From a virus, in IMG/VR virus record IMGVR_UViG_3300023198_000552, positions 1 to 24,144 of that record: DNA of 24,144 bases, one strand, 5' to 3'. Below the pieces are notes generated by a model. That model was not told where the DNA came from. It was given only the letters and a program-made list of their open reading frames with translations, and ran no database searches. This document shows, in pieces, positions 1 through 9,200 of this stretch. The position numbers were made by a program, and so were the translations under genes. Every line of letters begins with the position of its first letter. Position 1 is the first letter of the stretch.

Positions 1-911
1 AAAATAAGCGTTGCCAACAAATACAACGCATCATACAAATTCATCATCCACGCGTTATACTTCTTTCTGGCACTCCTACTCCAGAGTCTTACAGCCAAAT
101 GTATCACCAAGTATGTTCTATACCATCAAATCCTTTTTCTTACTGTAAAAACTTTTATCAGTTTGCCAAAAGATTTGTAAGAGTTAAGCAGCGTAAAATC
201 AATAGTTTGTTTATTAATGATTACTCAGACGGAACAAAAGAAATCTTAGAGGTAATGCAGCCTATGACTATTTCATATTCGCAAAAACAAGCCGGGTTTA
301 AAGTTGAAACTAATGAGGAAATACTTTATGTAGATTTATGTAAGAACGTACAAAGTCACATAAAAGAATTATCAAAACATAAAATACTTCAAGGTAAAGA
401 TGAAGTGATATTAGCCGACACGCCTGTAAAACTTATGATTAAAACCCATCAATTAAGTTCTGGCACAATCAAATTTGAAAGCGGTAACTCGAGCGTTTTG
501 TGTTATCGTAAAGCTGAGTATATAAAAGATAGGTTTCGAAACCAAAAGATTGCAATATTTTATAAATTTAAAGCTGAACTGAAAGCATTGAAAGAAGTTT
601 ATGGAGATATGCTTTGTGAAACTCTTGATGTTTTTAATAGCACACCACGTACTATAGCTTTACAAATAGTTAGTGGTAGAGAAGGTATTAGTTTAAAAAA
701 TGCCGAAGCTTTAGTTTACTATAATATTGATTTTTCAGCTACCAGTTACTGGCAGTCAAGGGATCGAATGACAACTAAAGAAAGGTTGTATAATAAAATT
801 TACTGGATATTTTCTAAAAGTGGAATTGAAAAAGAAATATATAAAGCTGTAATAAAAAAGAAAGATTACACCCTAAATCATTTCAAGAAAGATTTATTAA
901 CTTCAAATTAA
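1..911 (+). CDS. SNF2-type superfamily 2 helicase, C-terminal part (5' end outside window)
   Basis: The reading frame is open from base 3 to the stop at 909-911, giving 302 visible residues; the ATG at 99 is internal because the protein continues upstream of it. The helicase motif III block ILLSGTPTPES is at bases 57-89, before that ATG. Later comes a motif IV-like stretch (KIAIFYKF), motif V (VSGREGISL) and a motif VI-like stretch (YWQSRDRMTTKER), which together form the second RecA-like lobe of SNF2/DEAD-type helicases. Motif VI departs from the canonical QxxGRxxR, with a shape I associate with phage-encoded SNF2 proteins. Motifs I and II must lie left of the window. SNF2 proteins are ATP-driven DNA translocases, and in phages they usually sit with replication genes, as here. 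The next gene starts 5 bases after the stop. The family call is firm; the exact role is inferred. Confidence 0.85.
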   Translation, partial: NKRCQQIQRIIQIHHPRVILLSGTPTPESYSQMYHQVCSIPSNPFSYCKNFYQFAKRFVRVKQRKINSLFINDYSDGTKEILEVMQPMTISYSQKQAGFKVETNEEILYVDLCKNVQSHIKELSKHKILQGKDEVILADTPVKLMIKTHQLSSGTIKFESGNSSVLCYRKAEYIKDRFRNQKIAIFYKFKAELKALKEVYGDMLCETLDVFNSTPRTIALQIVSGREGISLKNAEALVYYNIDFSATSYWQSRDRMTTKERLYNKIYWIFSKSGIEKEIYKAVIKKKDYTLNHFKKDLLTSN

Positions 912-916
912 ATACA

Positions 917-1129
917 ATGGATTACAGAGATTACAAGTACAATTTGGTTAGAGAAAAAAACCTCCTTGAATTTATTAATTCAAATGAAAAACCACTAAGA
1001 AGAAAAGATATAAAGCAATATGCTGTTAAATTAGATATAGTTGATAGAACATTGTCTGATATACTTAAAAGAAATGTTAAAGACGGACTTATACAAAGAT
1101 TAAGTCACGGATTGTATATTGGTGTATGA
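917..1129 (+). CDS. Small winged-helix-like protein
   Basis: This 70-residue basic protein has the layout of a winged helix-turn-helix: a helix (LLEFINSN), then PLRRKDIKQYAVKLD, then IVDRTLSDILKRNVKDGLIQRL, ending in the beta-wing-like GLYIGV. The pattern of 'finish, recognise, then a short strand pair' resembles small transcription factors, but no family can be named with certainty. It lies 5 bases downstream of the helicase gene and its stop overlaps the next start as ATGA at 1126-1129, so it is translationally coupled in the early operon. No Shine-Dalgarno sequence precedes it, as expected for a Bacteroidota phage. A role in DNA binding or regulation is inference. Confidence 0.6.
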   Translation: MDYRDYKYNLVREKNLLEFINSNEKPLRRKDIKQYAVKLDIVDRTLSDILKRNVKDGLIQRLSHGLYIGV

Positions 1130-1350
1130 AGTTTATAAAATTTTTTTTAATTTGGTACAGTCAACAAATGGCTATACCATTTTGGGTGATTGGACATGTT
1201 CATTTACATTTTGCTACATGGCATGATCTATACGAGTATGGCTTATCTATTTTTTTACATATAATTGTAGGTGTTGGCTTTTGGATTGATTGGAAAACAA
1301 ACGGCAATGACAGAGCAACAAATTCAGAGCAAAAAGATAAAAGAACTTGA
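1126..1350 (+). CDS. Small membrane protein, two predicted helices
   Basis: This 74-residue protein is dominated by hydrophobic and aromatic residues. One segment spans roughly residues 4-24 (FIKFFLIWYSQQMAIPFWVI) and a second roughly 38-56 (LSIFLHIIVGVGFWIDW). A His-containing loop (HVHLHFATWH) lies between them and a charged tail (about residues 57-74) follows. It starts in an ATGA overlap with the preceding gene, and its last 44 bases overlap the nuclease gene that starts at 1307 in another frame. It resembles no named family to me. A holin is possible by size and topology, but its place among DNA-metabolism genes argues against a lysis role. Function unknown. Confidence 0.6.
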   Translation: MKFIKFFLIWYSQQMAIPFWVIGHVHLHFATWHDLYEYGLSIFLHIIVGVGFWIDWKTNGNDRATNSEQKDKRT

Positions 1351-1546
1351 GTCTTTAGGGTATTATGTAATTAAGTTAACTCTAACTAATAAAAATGGTA
1401 TTCCTGACTTAATAGCTATTCCTCCCAACTCTGATGTAGAATTTATAGAAGTAAAAAAAACAAAAGGAAAAGTTTCTAAACTACAAGAGTATAGAATTAA
1501 AGAGTTAAAAGATCATGGAGTTAATGTATCGATACATAGAGGATAA
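1307..1546 (+). CDS. VRR-NUC domain nuclease (PD-(D/E)xK fold)
   Basis: The 79-residue protein consists almost entirely of a VRR-NUC core: helix EQQIQSKKIKELESLGYYV, then GIPDLIAI with the catalytic Asp at residue 34, then FIEVKK with Glu48 and Lys50, then the conserved Gln60 in SKLQ and the closing strand GVNVSIHRG. Stand-alone VRR-NUC proteins of this size are common in phages, and the family includes structure-specific or Holliday-junction nucleases. A GTG at 1271 opens the same frame 12 codons earlier, but ATG 1307 starts exactly at the domain's first helix and is preferred. It overlaps the membrane-protein gene upstream and the next gene by 32 bases. A role in recombination or replication intermediates is inferred from the family. 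Confidence 0.85.
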   Translation: MTEQQIQSKKIKELESLGYYVIKLTLTNKNGIPDLIAIPPNSDVEFIEVKKTKGKVSKLQEYRIKELKDHGVNVSIHRG

Positions 1547-1874
1547 AGGATACAGCTTAGAGGACGAGTTTATAGACGCTTTAGATGATGTTTCTCCGGA
1601 ATTATCTACTTTGATAGCTATTTATATAGATGAGTACTGTCCGGACTTGCGTGTTGATTTAATTAAAACACATTTGTTAGCTGGAGTGGTACAATACCAA
1701 AATGAAGCTATAACTTTTTTATTTGAAGTTTCTCGACCTAATAAAAAAAAATTTATATTTACTGATCTAAAATTCATTAGCATGAATGAATACTTAGATT
1801 TTATCAACTTAAATCTATATCTGAAGCCAGATGCAAAATTCAATTATCCAGGACCTTATCTTGATCGCAAGTAA
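1515..1874 (+). CDS. Hypothetical acidic protein
   Basis: This 119-residue acidic protein is of unknown family. Its N-terminal half is helical and rich in Asp/Glu (EDEFIDALDDVSPEL, IAIYIDEYCPDL). The C-terminal half alternates hydrophobic residues (ITFLFEVSRPNKKKFIFTDLKF), suggesting beta strands. It overlaps the nuclease by 32 bases and the DnaA-like gene by 44 bases. An in-frame ATG at 1524 (three codons later) is an equally possible start. The dense overlap chain implies co-expression and co-evolution with its neighbours; no function is proposed. Confidence 0.65.
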   Translation: MELMYRYIEDKGYSLEDEFIDALDDVSPELSTLIAIYIDEYCPDLRVDLIKTHLLAGVVQYQNEAITFLFEVSRPNKKKFIFTDLKFISMNEYLDFINLNLYLKPDAKFNYPGPYLDRK

Positions 1875-2247
1875 AGAATTTGGAGTTAATGTACTTGAAC
1901 AAAGAAGAACTACCGCTCATGTTTACGGTAGGTTTATTGTATATTATTTGCTTCGTAAACATTTAGGATATACTTATTGGAAAATTGCAGAAATTTTTAA
2001 CCTAACACATGCAAGTGTTTTACATGGAATAAAAGAACTTCCTTTTATAATTAAATACGATGATACAGTCGCTCAAAATTTAATAAATATTTCCTCTTCA
2101 TGGGAAGAAAGTTCCAACAAAAACGACATTATAATACACGGCAAAGGAATTAAATATTTGGAAAATAAAATAAATTTGCTTAATTTGGAAGTCGAAGTTT
2201 ATAAAACTCAATTAAATAAATTAAAAAAATTACAAAGTGATAGCTGA
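1831..2247 (+). CDS. DnaA domain IV-like DNA-binding protein with C-terminal coiled coil
   Basis: Residues about 6-88 of this 138-residue protein match the C-terminal DNA-binding domain of the replication initiator DnaA (Bac_DnaA_C). A basic helix with RRTTAHVYGRFIVYYLLRKH leads to GYTYWKIAEIFNLTHASVLHGIKEL, which contains the DnaA signature core (T/N)HxSVxH as THASVLH at residues 59-65. The AAA+ ATPase domain of DnaA is absent. Residues about 105-135 form a likely coiled coil (LENKINLLNLEVEVYKTQL). It may bind DnaA-box-like sites in a phage origin or compete with host DnaA; that is inference. It sits inside a chain of overlapping early genes. Confidence 0.75.
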   Translation: MQNSIIQDLILIASKEFGVNVLEQRRTTAHVYGRFIVYYLLRKHLGYTYWKIAEIFNLTHASVLHGIKELPFIIKYDDTVAQNLINISSSWEESSNKNDIIIHGKGIKYLENKINLLNLEVEVYKTQLNKLKKLQSDS

Positions 2248-2488
2248 AGAATGTAAATATAGTACAGAAGATCTTGATAAAATTATAGGTTTTAAAACCT
2301 GGAATGACAAAAAAAAGATTGATACTTTATTTCATATGGACTGTGATCTTTATTGTAATCTTGGTATAGACAGTTCGAATAGGGAACGAACAGAAGTAAG
2401 AACTAAATCAAGGCAAATTTATCGAGCGATTAAAACAATTAATCCTAATATAGGTAAAACTTTACTTGATTCTATGGATAGGCAGTAA
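2237..2488 (+). CDS. Conserved-looking hypothetical protein, GTG start
   Basis: This 83-residue protein starts with GTG at 2237, the only canonical start before a Met at residue 34; the frame closes upstream at a TAA (2222-2224). The overlap with the DnaA-like gene is 11 bases. Its most distinctive stretch is MDCDLYCNLGIDSSNRER followed by RQIYRAIKTINPNIGKTLLD, a pattern I recall from uncharacterised genes of marine phages. No catalytic motif is recognisable. It directly abuts the next gene (TAA then ATG). Function unknown. Confidence 0.6.
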   Translation: MIAEECKYSTEDLDKIIGFKTWNDKKKIDTLFHMDCDLYCNLGIDSSNRERTEVRTKSRQIYRAIKTINPNIGKTLLDSMDRQ

Positions 2489-2680
2489 ATGAGCAGAATA
2501 TCTGAAGAAGATGTAAGTGCAATCTCGCACATCAATCATGTCACAAACGAGTGTCATGACCTCATTGACGACCTTTACGAAAACCTTATGGACCGAAATA
2601 ATGAGGACGCCAAACGTACCGCTCAACATCTGTGTAAAAACATGGCAGAGCTGGTTCAGTCCCTAACAACTGATATATGA
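2489..2680 (+). CDS. Small acidic helical protein of unknown function
   Basis: This 63-residue protein begins at the base after the previous stop. It is predicted to be helical and acidic (ECHDLIDDLYENLMDRNNEDAKRTAQHLCKNMAELVQSL). It contains two Cys and four His, but they are not arranged as a recognisable metal-binding finger. Base composition is unlike its neighbours: about 42% G+C over 2521-2640 against about 23% in 2221-2280, with CTC, CTG, GAC and GCC codons. The stop overlaps the next start (ATGA, 2677-2680). Unknown function. Confidence 0.55.
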   Translation: MSRISEEDVSAISHINHVTNECHDLIDDLYENLMDRNNEDAKRTAQHLCKNMAELVQSLTTDI

Positions 2681-2994
2681 ACAAAGCCACCGCTCTGGAG
2701 CTTCGGAGTTTTGCAGAAACAATAGCAAAGAGGTATTCAAGTACTTCTCGAGCCTGCAACCACAATAATGAAGCCTTTAGTGTTGATGAAGTTATACCGA
2801 CTTCTGATCACTCAGCCGTGATTAATTTCAAAAAAAATACAGGTAAAATTGCAGTAGCATTTGCTTACTACATAAACAAAGGAAGGTCTAAGGGTTGGAA
2901 GTATTTTTTCCCGACGGATTCTCATCTAAATGGGATGCAGGCTTTTCTTTTTTATAAACTGCAAGCGGAGAGGGCAAATTATAGTAAGAATTAA
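2677..2994 (+). CDS. Conserved hypothetical protein, last gene of the early operon
   Basis: This 105-residue protein has an alpha-helical N terminus (ATALELRSFAETIAKRYSS). Its C-terminal half contains IAVAFAYYINKGRSKGWKYFFPTDSHLNGMQAF, whose GWKYFFPTDSH core looks like a conserved motif of small phage proteins, although I cannot name the family. Start is coupled by ATGA to the previous gene. The last 107 bases are antisense to the 3' end of the 110-residue gene on the other strand, and both proteins look genuine. No intrinsic terminator follows it. Confidence 0.6.
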   Translation: MNKATALELRSFAETIAKRYSSTSRACNHNNEAFSVDEVIPTSDHSAVINFKKNTGKIAVAFAYYINKGRSKGWKYFFPTDSHLNGMQAFLFYKLQAERANYSKN

Positions 2995-3220
2995 TTGTCT
3001 TAGTTTGTTTTAGTTCTGAACATTTTTCATACTCTTCCAGGTCTACAAAGTAATCTATTAAGACGTCGAACACGTCATCTTTCATGCTTATAACTGGCTT
3101 TGTTGGGTCAAATATAAATGCAGGTGAATCATCTTGATCTATTATTTCCTCATAAGTTTCTTTACCGGTGAGTAACCGGTAACTATTCATCATACATAAA
3201 TGTTCATCAAAGTATCTCAT
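2888..3220 (-). CDS. Hypothetical protein, last gene of the late operon
   Basis: This 110-residue protein begins 6 bases after the stop of the 2301-residue virion protein. The N-terminal 75 residues look folded and conserved (YFDEHLCMMNSYRLLTGKE, DSPAFIFDP, then DVLIDYFVDLEEYEKCSELK). The last ~35 residues (from NSYYNLPSPLAVYKKEKPAS on) are low in hydrophobics and are encoded antisense to the early gene ending at 2994. They may therefore be a disordered tail constrained by the opposite gene. Function unknown; its position suggests co-expression with virion genes. Confidence 0.6.
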   Translation of the reverse strand: MRYFDEHLCMMNSYRLLTGKETYEEIIDQDDSPAFIFDPTKPVISMKDDVFDVLIDYFVDLEEYEKCSELKQTKTINSYYNLPSPLAVYKKEKPASHLDENPSGKNTSNP

Positions 3221-3226
3221 TCTAAT

Positions 3227-6200
3227 CTATAAATCAAAATCTATATCTGTATCGAAGTCTGTATCTATATCTAAATCTGTATCTATATCTAAATCTAAAT
3301 CTACACCAAGATCTTTAAGTACTTCTTGCTGATTCTTTATATAATCAGCCTCTGCTTTTCTTTCTGCTGCTGTTTTTTGTTTTTTACCAAACATATTTTT
3401 AAGAATAATACGTCTTATGTCTTTATAAAAAGGCAGCATTCCTGTATTACCTAAAGCTTCTATGAGTATTCGTTCCTCTAATTCTTTTTTGTATTTCTCT
3501 CGTGTCTCTGGTTTTTTAGAGGTTTTTGACTTTGTTGCAACTAAAAGTGCTCTTCTTAATGAATTAAATGCCGGACCAGCGGGCCCAAGACCAACTTTTG
3601 TAAAGATCTCTAATAAATCTCCCTTTTGTATATCTTCCATGGAGAGCTGACTAAAGACCATACTATGAACGTATGGGTTATATTCTCCATCTCTAAAATC
3701 TTCAAGAAGAGGTTCGTTAATACCATATTCTAATAAAAAGTTTATTGGCAGACGGCTTAGGTTACCAGAATTACCACCAAAAACCAAAGTCATTATAGAC
3801 CCTATCATTTGACGAGCTAATAAGTCTTCGATATCATCATCTTCTTTTCTTTCATCTACTGCGCCAAAGATTTCGTCATCTAATAGTCTTGTTAAAGTTG
3901 CGTATGCTACCATATATGTTCCCATTCTCATTGTAGTGCCCGTTAACATCGCAGCGGCTTCTGCCTTGCTCATTTCCCCTTTGTTAAATAACGCCATAAA
4001 TGCGTGATTAGCATTACCAAACTCAAATAAACTATACCTCGCTAAGAACCCGTCTATAGCCTTTAAATAGGATGTTGCGGCACCATCTTCAGGAGAAGGC
4101 ATTATTTTTAAAATACCGTCATAGGGGTTATTAGAAGTAGACATTACTACGATAGCGTTGTCTGCTTTATCAACAGCAATATTTCTTGCTTCCTGGAACT
4201 CTGGACCTAAATACTTGGAGTCGCCCTCAGCTATTTTTTTAAAGTCCTTGCTTGTTAATTTTATTCCCGTAGCTTCTGCAAATGCGTCAGAATAAGTTTG
4301 AAACCATAAAGGTCTGGATAATACTTGGTCGGGAAAAGAAAGAACTTTGTTTGCTATTTTATTTACAACACCCGCATATTGTGGTAGTCCAGTAAATCTT
4401 TTTACCATACCTAATATGTTTTCTATTGTAGATACAGCCTCTCCAGTTCTACGTGTTGGCATTCCCATGTCGGACATATTTGAATATTTGCCTTTTAAGA
4501 CATCAGCATCGACAAGCTTAGTAGTGACCCCTGATTTTAAATTAGTAGCCGCATCGTATACTGTAGATGGTCTGAGTAAAGTCATGCCGGTAAAATTCTT
4601 TATAGCCTTCATGCCTGTTACAGGATTTTTTAGAAACATTTGTACATTTCCTATAAATTCTGCACCTCCTCTGGCGATAGATGCCAGGGCTGCTTGGTAT
4701 CCTAATCGTTTAGCCGACTCTATGAACTTACCCATAGGGCCTATGTCATTAAAGCTATTTAAAAATACATTTCTATTTACCTCGTCTACAGCTTTTTGAA
4801 GAGCGCTTGAAACTTGCGTTTGTGTTGCAGTAGATTCTGGATTATTAGCAAACCCATCACTTACTTTCCCTACTATACCAGCTACCTCTTTTAAAGTTTC
4901 TGTCATATAGTAATCCATATTGGTTGCTTGAAGGCCACGCTTTACTGAATAAGATGGATCAAAGCTTACCGCCGAAGGTCCATCTGTTCTTGACTCAATA
5001 GTCCCGGATTTTGTTTTTCCATTAATACTTGACTCATAACGCTTAGCCATTTCATCTAATGCAGAAAAAGCTTTTTTAGATCCAGCTCTTTCTCCAATAG
5101 TAGCGTGGTGTACATAGTTATTATATAAGTCTACTTGGTTTCCATGCATTGTAGATATATAGAGTGCTTTTTCAGCCTGAGAATTGTTTAATTCATCCAT
5201 TGCGGCTAAATAATTTTTCTCTGCCTTTGTAAAAGACTTCTCTATTTTTTCTAAACTAATTTTACCATCAACAGTAAACTCGTTTGCAACTTCTGTAATT
5301 ATATCTATTTGTTTTTGGTTTACTCTACTATTAATTTTTAATTTTTTCAAAGTAGCATTAACAAATTCTATAGCTGAAGGTGCTTTTTTATTTGGTTTAC
5401 CGTCTACAAAATTAGAAAGATGCTCTCTTTGAAATTGAAACATAGCTATTTTAGCTTTTGCTTTTACAATTGCATTTCGAGAACGTCCCATAGAGAACCA
5501 TTTTCTTGGTTTCTTTATACCATCAAACTCTAATTGTTTATCTGCTGCTTCAACCTTAGCAAACAGCTTATTTGTTTCTCCCCTATATGTTTCATAGGCT
5601 TTTTGTAACGGAGATAATACAGTACGATAAACTGTTTTGGAATTAAAATTCCCAATTATATCATCTATATTAAACAAAGGCCCTCCTCTCATTCGCTCAA
5701 AAATCACGCTTGTGTTTCTAAAATATGCCTTAACTTTCTTGGCCGAGTTTCTAATGTTTCTGAGAATATTAGCTTTTGTTGCTTTTTTAGTTACTACGTC
5801 GCTTACGGTTTTAGTTCCTTTATTAATATTAACCGCCATTTTTAATTTAATAGCTCCTTGAGTTACAAATCCATTTTGTATATTTTTTAGGACAGACTTA
5901 AGAGTTTCGATACCAGAGTAATCCATGGTCCCATCTTTCTTTACTTTCACTAAACTTTTTATTTGGTCTAAAGTAAGTTTGCTTAAGAACCTTGCAATTC
6001 TTTTTGAGTCTTCCCCAACTATATTGTCAATTTGTTCTTTAGTTATTTTTATAGACTGAGCTTCTTCTGCATTTGCGTCTACGTCATAATCATCTGGTGT
6101 GGATTCATTATCTAAAGACAAGTTTTCAAACACCTCGTTTTCTTTTTCAATTGAATTAAGGATTTCTAATGCTTGCTGTCTTGTAGTTGATGCAGCTTTT

Positions 6201-9200
6201 AGTGTAAGTTCACCCGCTGTTGTTTTAGTAAACTCCTCTAATAAAGATATATAGTTATCTAACTGCGCATCAGGTACGGCATAAGGGTTTAGCGCAAATA
6301 CGTTTTGTAATGCAGTTTTTAAATCACCTTGTACCACACCTATTTTTTTTGCAACATTTGTCTTAGCTCTTTTTGCTAATGCTTTTGCTCGAGTAACTTT
6401 ATTAACATAATCAGCTTTAGTGAAAACTTTGTCTACATATTTAAGATAATTGTCTACAGATTTTTGACTAAAAGGAGTAATAGAAGCGAGCCCGTCAGTT
6501 AAAATTGTGGCTTGTTTGGCGCTTAATTTACCAGATTTTTTTAAGGATTTTACTTGAGCAGTGACATTTTTGAGAAATGTTTTGTAAGCTTTTACACTTT
6601 TAATTGCAGCCTTAGCCTGCATTTTTATTTGATCTTTGAGGGCAACTCTTTCATTAACAACTACCTTTTTATCAGGCTTGGCTTTTGTTTTATTATTTTT
6701 ACCTTCGTTTATTGCCGCTAATTTTCTATTGTTTTTTTCTGCAAGCTTAAATGCTTTTTGAATTGTAGCACGTCTTGGAGCTTTTACACCAAGGTCTTCA
6801 CTTACCTTACGAACTAACGCATCAAACTCAATGTCGTTAAGTTGTTCAGCTAACTTTGTTTTTTTTAAATATTCAGTAACTTGTTTAACAATATATGCCG
6901 GGTTCATAGATTTAGGTCTACGCCCCAGTATTTTTTGCTTTATTTCTTGTGCTATTTTTTCAACACGCTTTGGGTCAGCGGTTACTTTTGGCTCAGTTGG
7001 AGCTACCTGAATATATTCATTAGGGGATATACCTTGCTTTTCAGCATCACGGTTTATCGCCGAGACGATTTTCTTATAAAGGTTTGACCCTTCTTGCTGT
7101 TGCTCGATGGCGCTTTGTCTACGAGCTGAAAGAATCTGCTTTCTTTCCGATGCTCCAATGAATTTGGAGTTGATTGCTTCTGTGTTTTGGACTTCATAAG
7201 TAACATTTTTACTATCTAATATATCTATTAATCTGTCAAATTTAAGATCCGCTTCAGGATCACTAAAGTCAAAGATATCCAGCAAAGTTAACAAATTATT
7301 TGATTCATTCAAAGTATATTCGTCAATACCTGCTTCTTGAAGTGCTTGAAAAGTCGCTTCACTATCTGAAACTTTAATGGTAATTTCGTTACCATTGTGG
7401 TTTTCTGCACCCTTTGTGGTGTATTCCGCGGCTATACTTGACTCTTGTACTTCAGGAGCTAAGGCCGCTGCTAATGCAGCATATTCAGACGCTTGTTCTA
7501 AGGTTGCGTTTTTAAGTTTTACTATATTAGAAACCTCTCTAATCTTTGTACCGGCTTCATTTACGTATCCACCTACAGATTCTTCTACCTCAACTTCTAC
7601 ACCTATATCATCTGCTAAATCTTGCAGACTTTGTTTGTATGCTTTATATTGTGGGGTTTTTCTTACACCACCAGCTTCAGCTGTAGACTCAATGGAAGTT
7701 TCAAAAAATGGCGCTACGTTTACGCTTATTTCCTCTTGCGTTTGCGTCTCAATAGGGACGCCAGTACCTTGGGTTTGTTCTGGACCCTCTGGGGTAGGGA
7801 CCCCTGTGGTGTCTCCTTCTCCCACTGCTGTGCTATCTTCGGTAGATTCTTGTACATCCACTTGCGTTGCGCTTGACTCTTGAATGGCATTGGCTTTCTC
7901 AGTTATTTGTTGTTCGGTCGGATCTATTATACCGTCCGCTTTTAATTGATCTACTGCTAAGTTACGAACTTCTGCGGCACTTTGTGTTGGCGCAGGTGTC
8001 GTTTCTGTTTTTATACCTAACTTTTGTTTTCTTCTTGCTACAGCTTTAGGATTTGCTATATTTTCAAATCCTTCTATTGTTTCTGTTTTAACAATATCAC
8101 TACCTTCTTGAGCGACAATATTTTCAATAAATTTTTCATTAGTTATATCGTTATTTTTTCCTAATCTTTCTCTATTATATACCGTCCCGTCTTTGTCTTT
8201 TAATTGTATTGTTCTACTACCATCTTTCGTGGTTGTAACGGTAATAATATTTTTATCTCCATTATCATCAACTGTTTCGTAAGTTTCTTTTTTTACAGGA
8301 TCAGTATTTTGAGTAGCAAGCTCGCTTGTTGTAGTATCAGTTTTAGATTTTTCTACAATTTCAGCTAATCTTGTTTTTATTTCTTTCTCTCTTATTCTAT
8401 TTGCTTCTATAGTAGGGTCAGTAATGTTTCTTAACTCCATCTCTAATCTAATAGTTTCCGCCCTGTTTTCTCCTTGAATGTAGTCCGGTAGATTGAGTTC
8501 TAATTGAGCTGCTTCTTTTTGATCAGTAATGTATTCCTGTAGTTCCGGATCATTTCTTACTTCAAATTGAGCGGTACGTATGTCTTCGGGAGTCATCGTA
8601 GTAACCATGTCTACAATTTCTTTTTTGGTCATTTCGGTTACATTGCCCGCTTTGTTTTTTACACCATATTTTGGAAGTTTAAAAACATTTAAACCCTGCT
8701 TACCAATAGTAAAATCATAAACTTTTCCAGACGCAGCCTTAACTTTTTTATTTACCGCATCTACTTTTGCTTGAGCCTTTTCCCCTCCTACTAATTCAAC
8801 TACTGTTTTTCCAGTAACTGCCTGAGGCACTGTAACTAATGCAGATGTATTTCCTACGATACCTTCTAAAGCTATTTCAGAAGCATCCATTTCTTGACCC
8901 GCAACAACACGTCCTAATGTTTCTCCTAATGAGCCCCCTAAGCCCTCTATACCTGCGGCCTTTAAAGCATTGTTTGCTTTTTGGGCCCTGCTTAACATTT
9001 TACCAGCTTTGGTAATTTTTTTTGCAGGCTTAAGAACCAACTGACCTACCGTTCCTCTTGCTATACCGTCGATAACCCCAATGGTTAAACCACGTCCAGC
9101 TGAACGATTTCTTAAACTTTGTAATACACCAGGAGACGATAGTGTTTCCAGCACTCCTTCTTCGTCAAACTCAAGGCCTAATTTTTCTACCTCTTCTTTA

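Noticed and set aside
1271-1306. Upstream GTG start for the VRR-NUC gene
   Set aside because: The extra 12 residues are outside the nuclease fold and lie inside the membrane-protein gene; ATG 1307 fits the domain start.
1622-1843. 73-codon open frame on the - strand
   Set aside because: Antisense to the acidic early gene in a block of densely coupled + strand genes.
3233-3307. Possible CRISPR-like array
   Set aside because: Units are 6-18 bp with no spacers and are in frame with the coding sequence, so this is a coding tandem repeat.
4347-4799. 150-codon open frame on the + strand
   Set aside because: It lies wholly antisense to the giant virion gene and looks like a complement of its codon bias; the protein has no family-like pattern.
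7377-7883. 168-codon open frame on the + strand
   Set aside because: Antisense to the linker and alpha/beta region of the giant gene; low-complexity Ser/Thr/Val-rich product with no start context.
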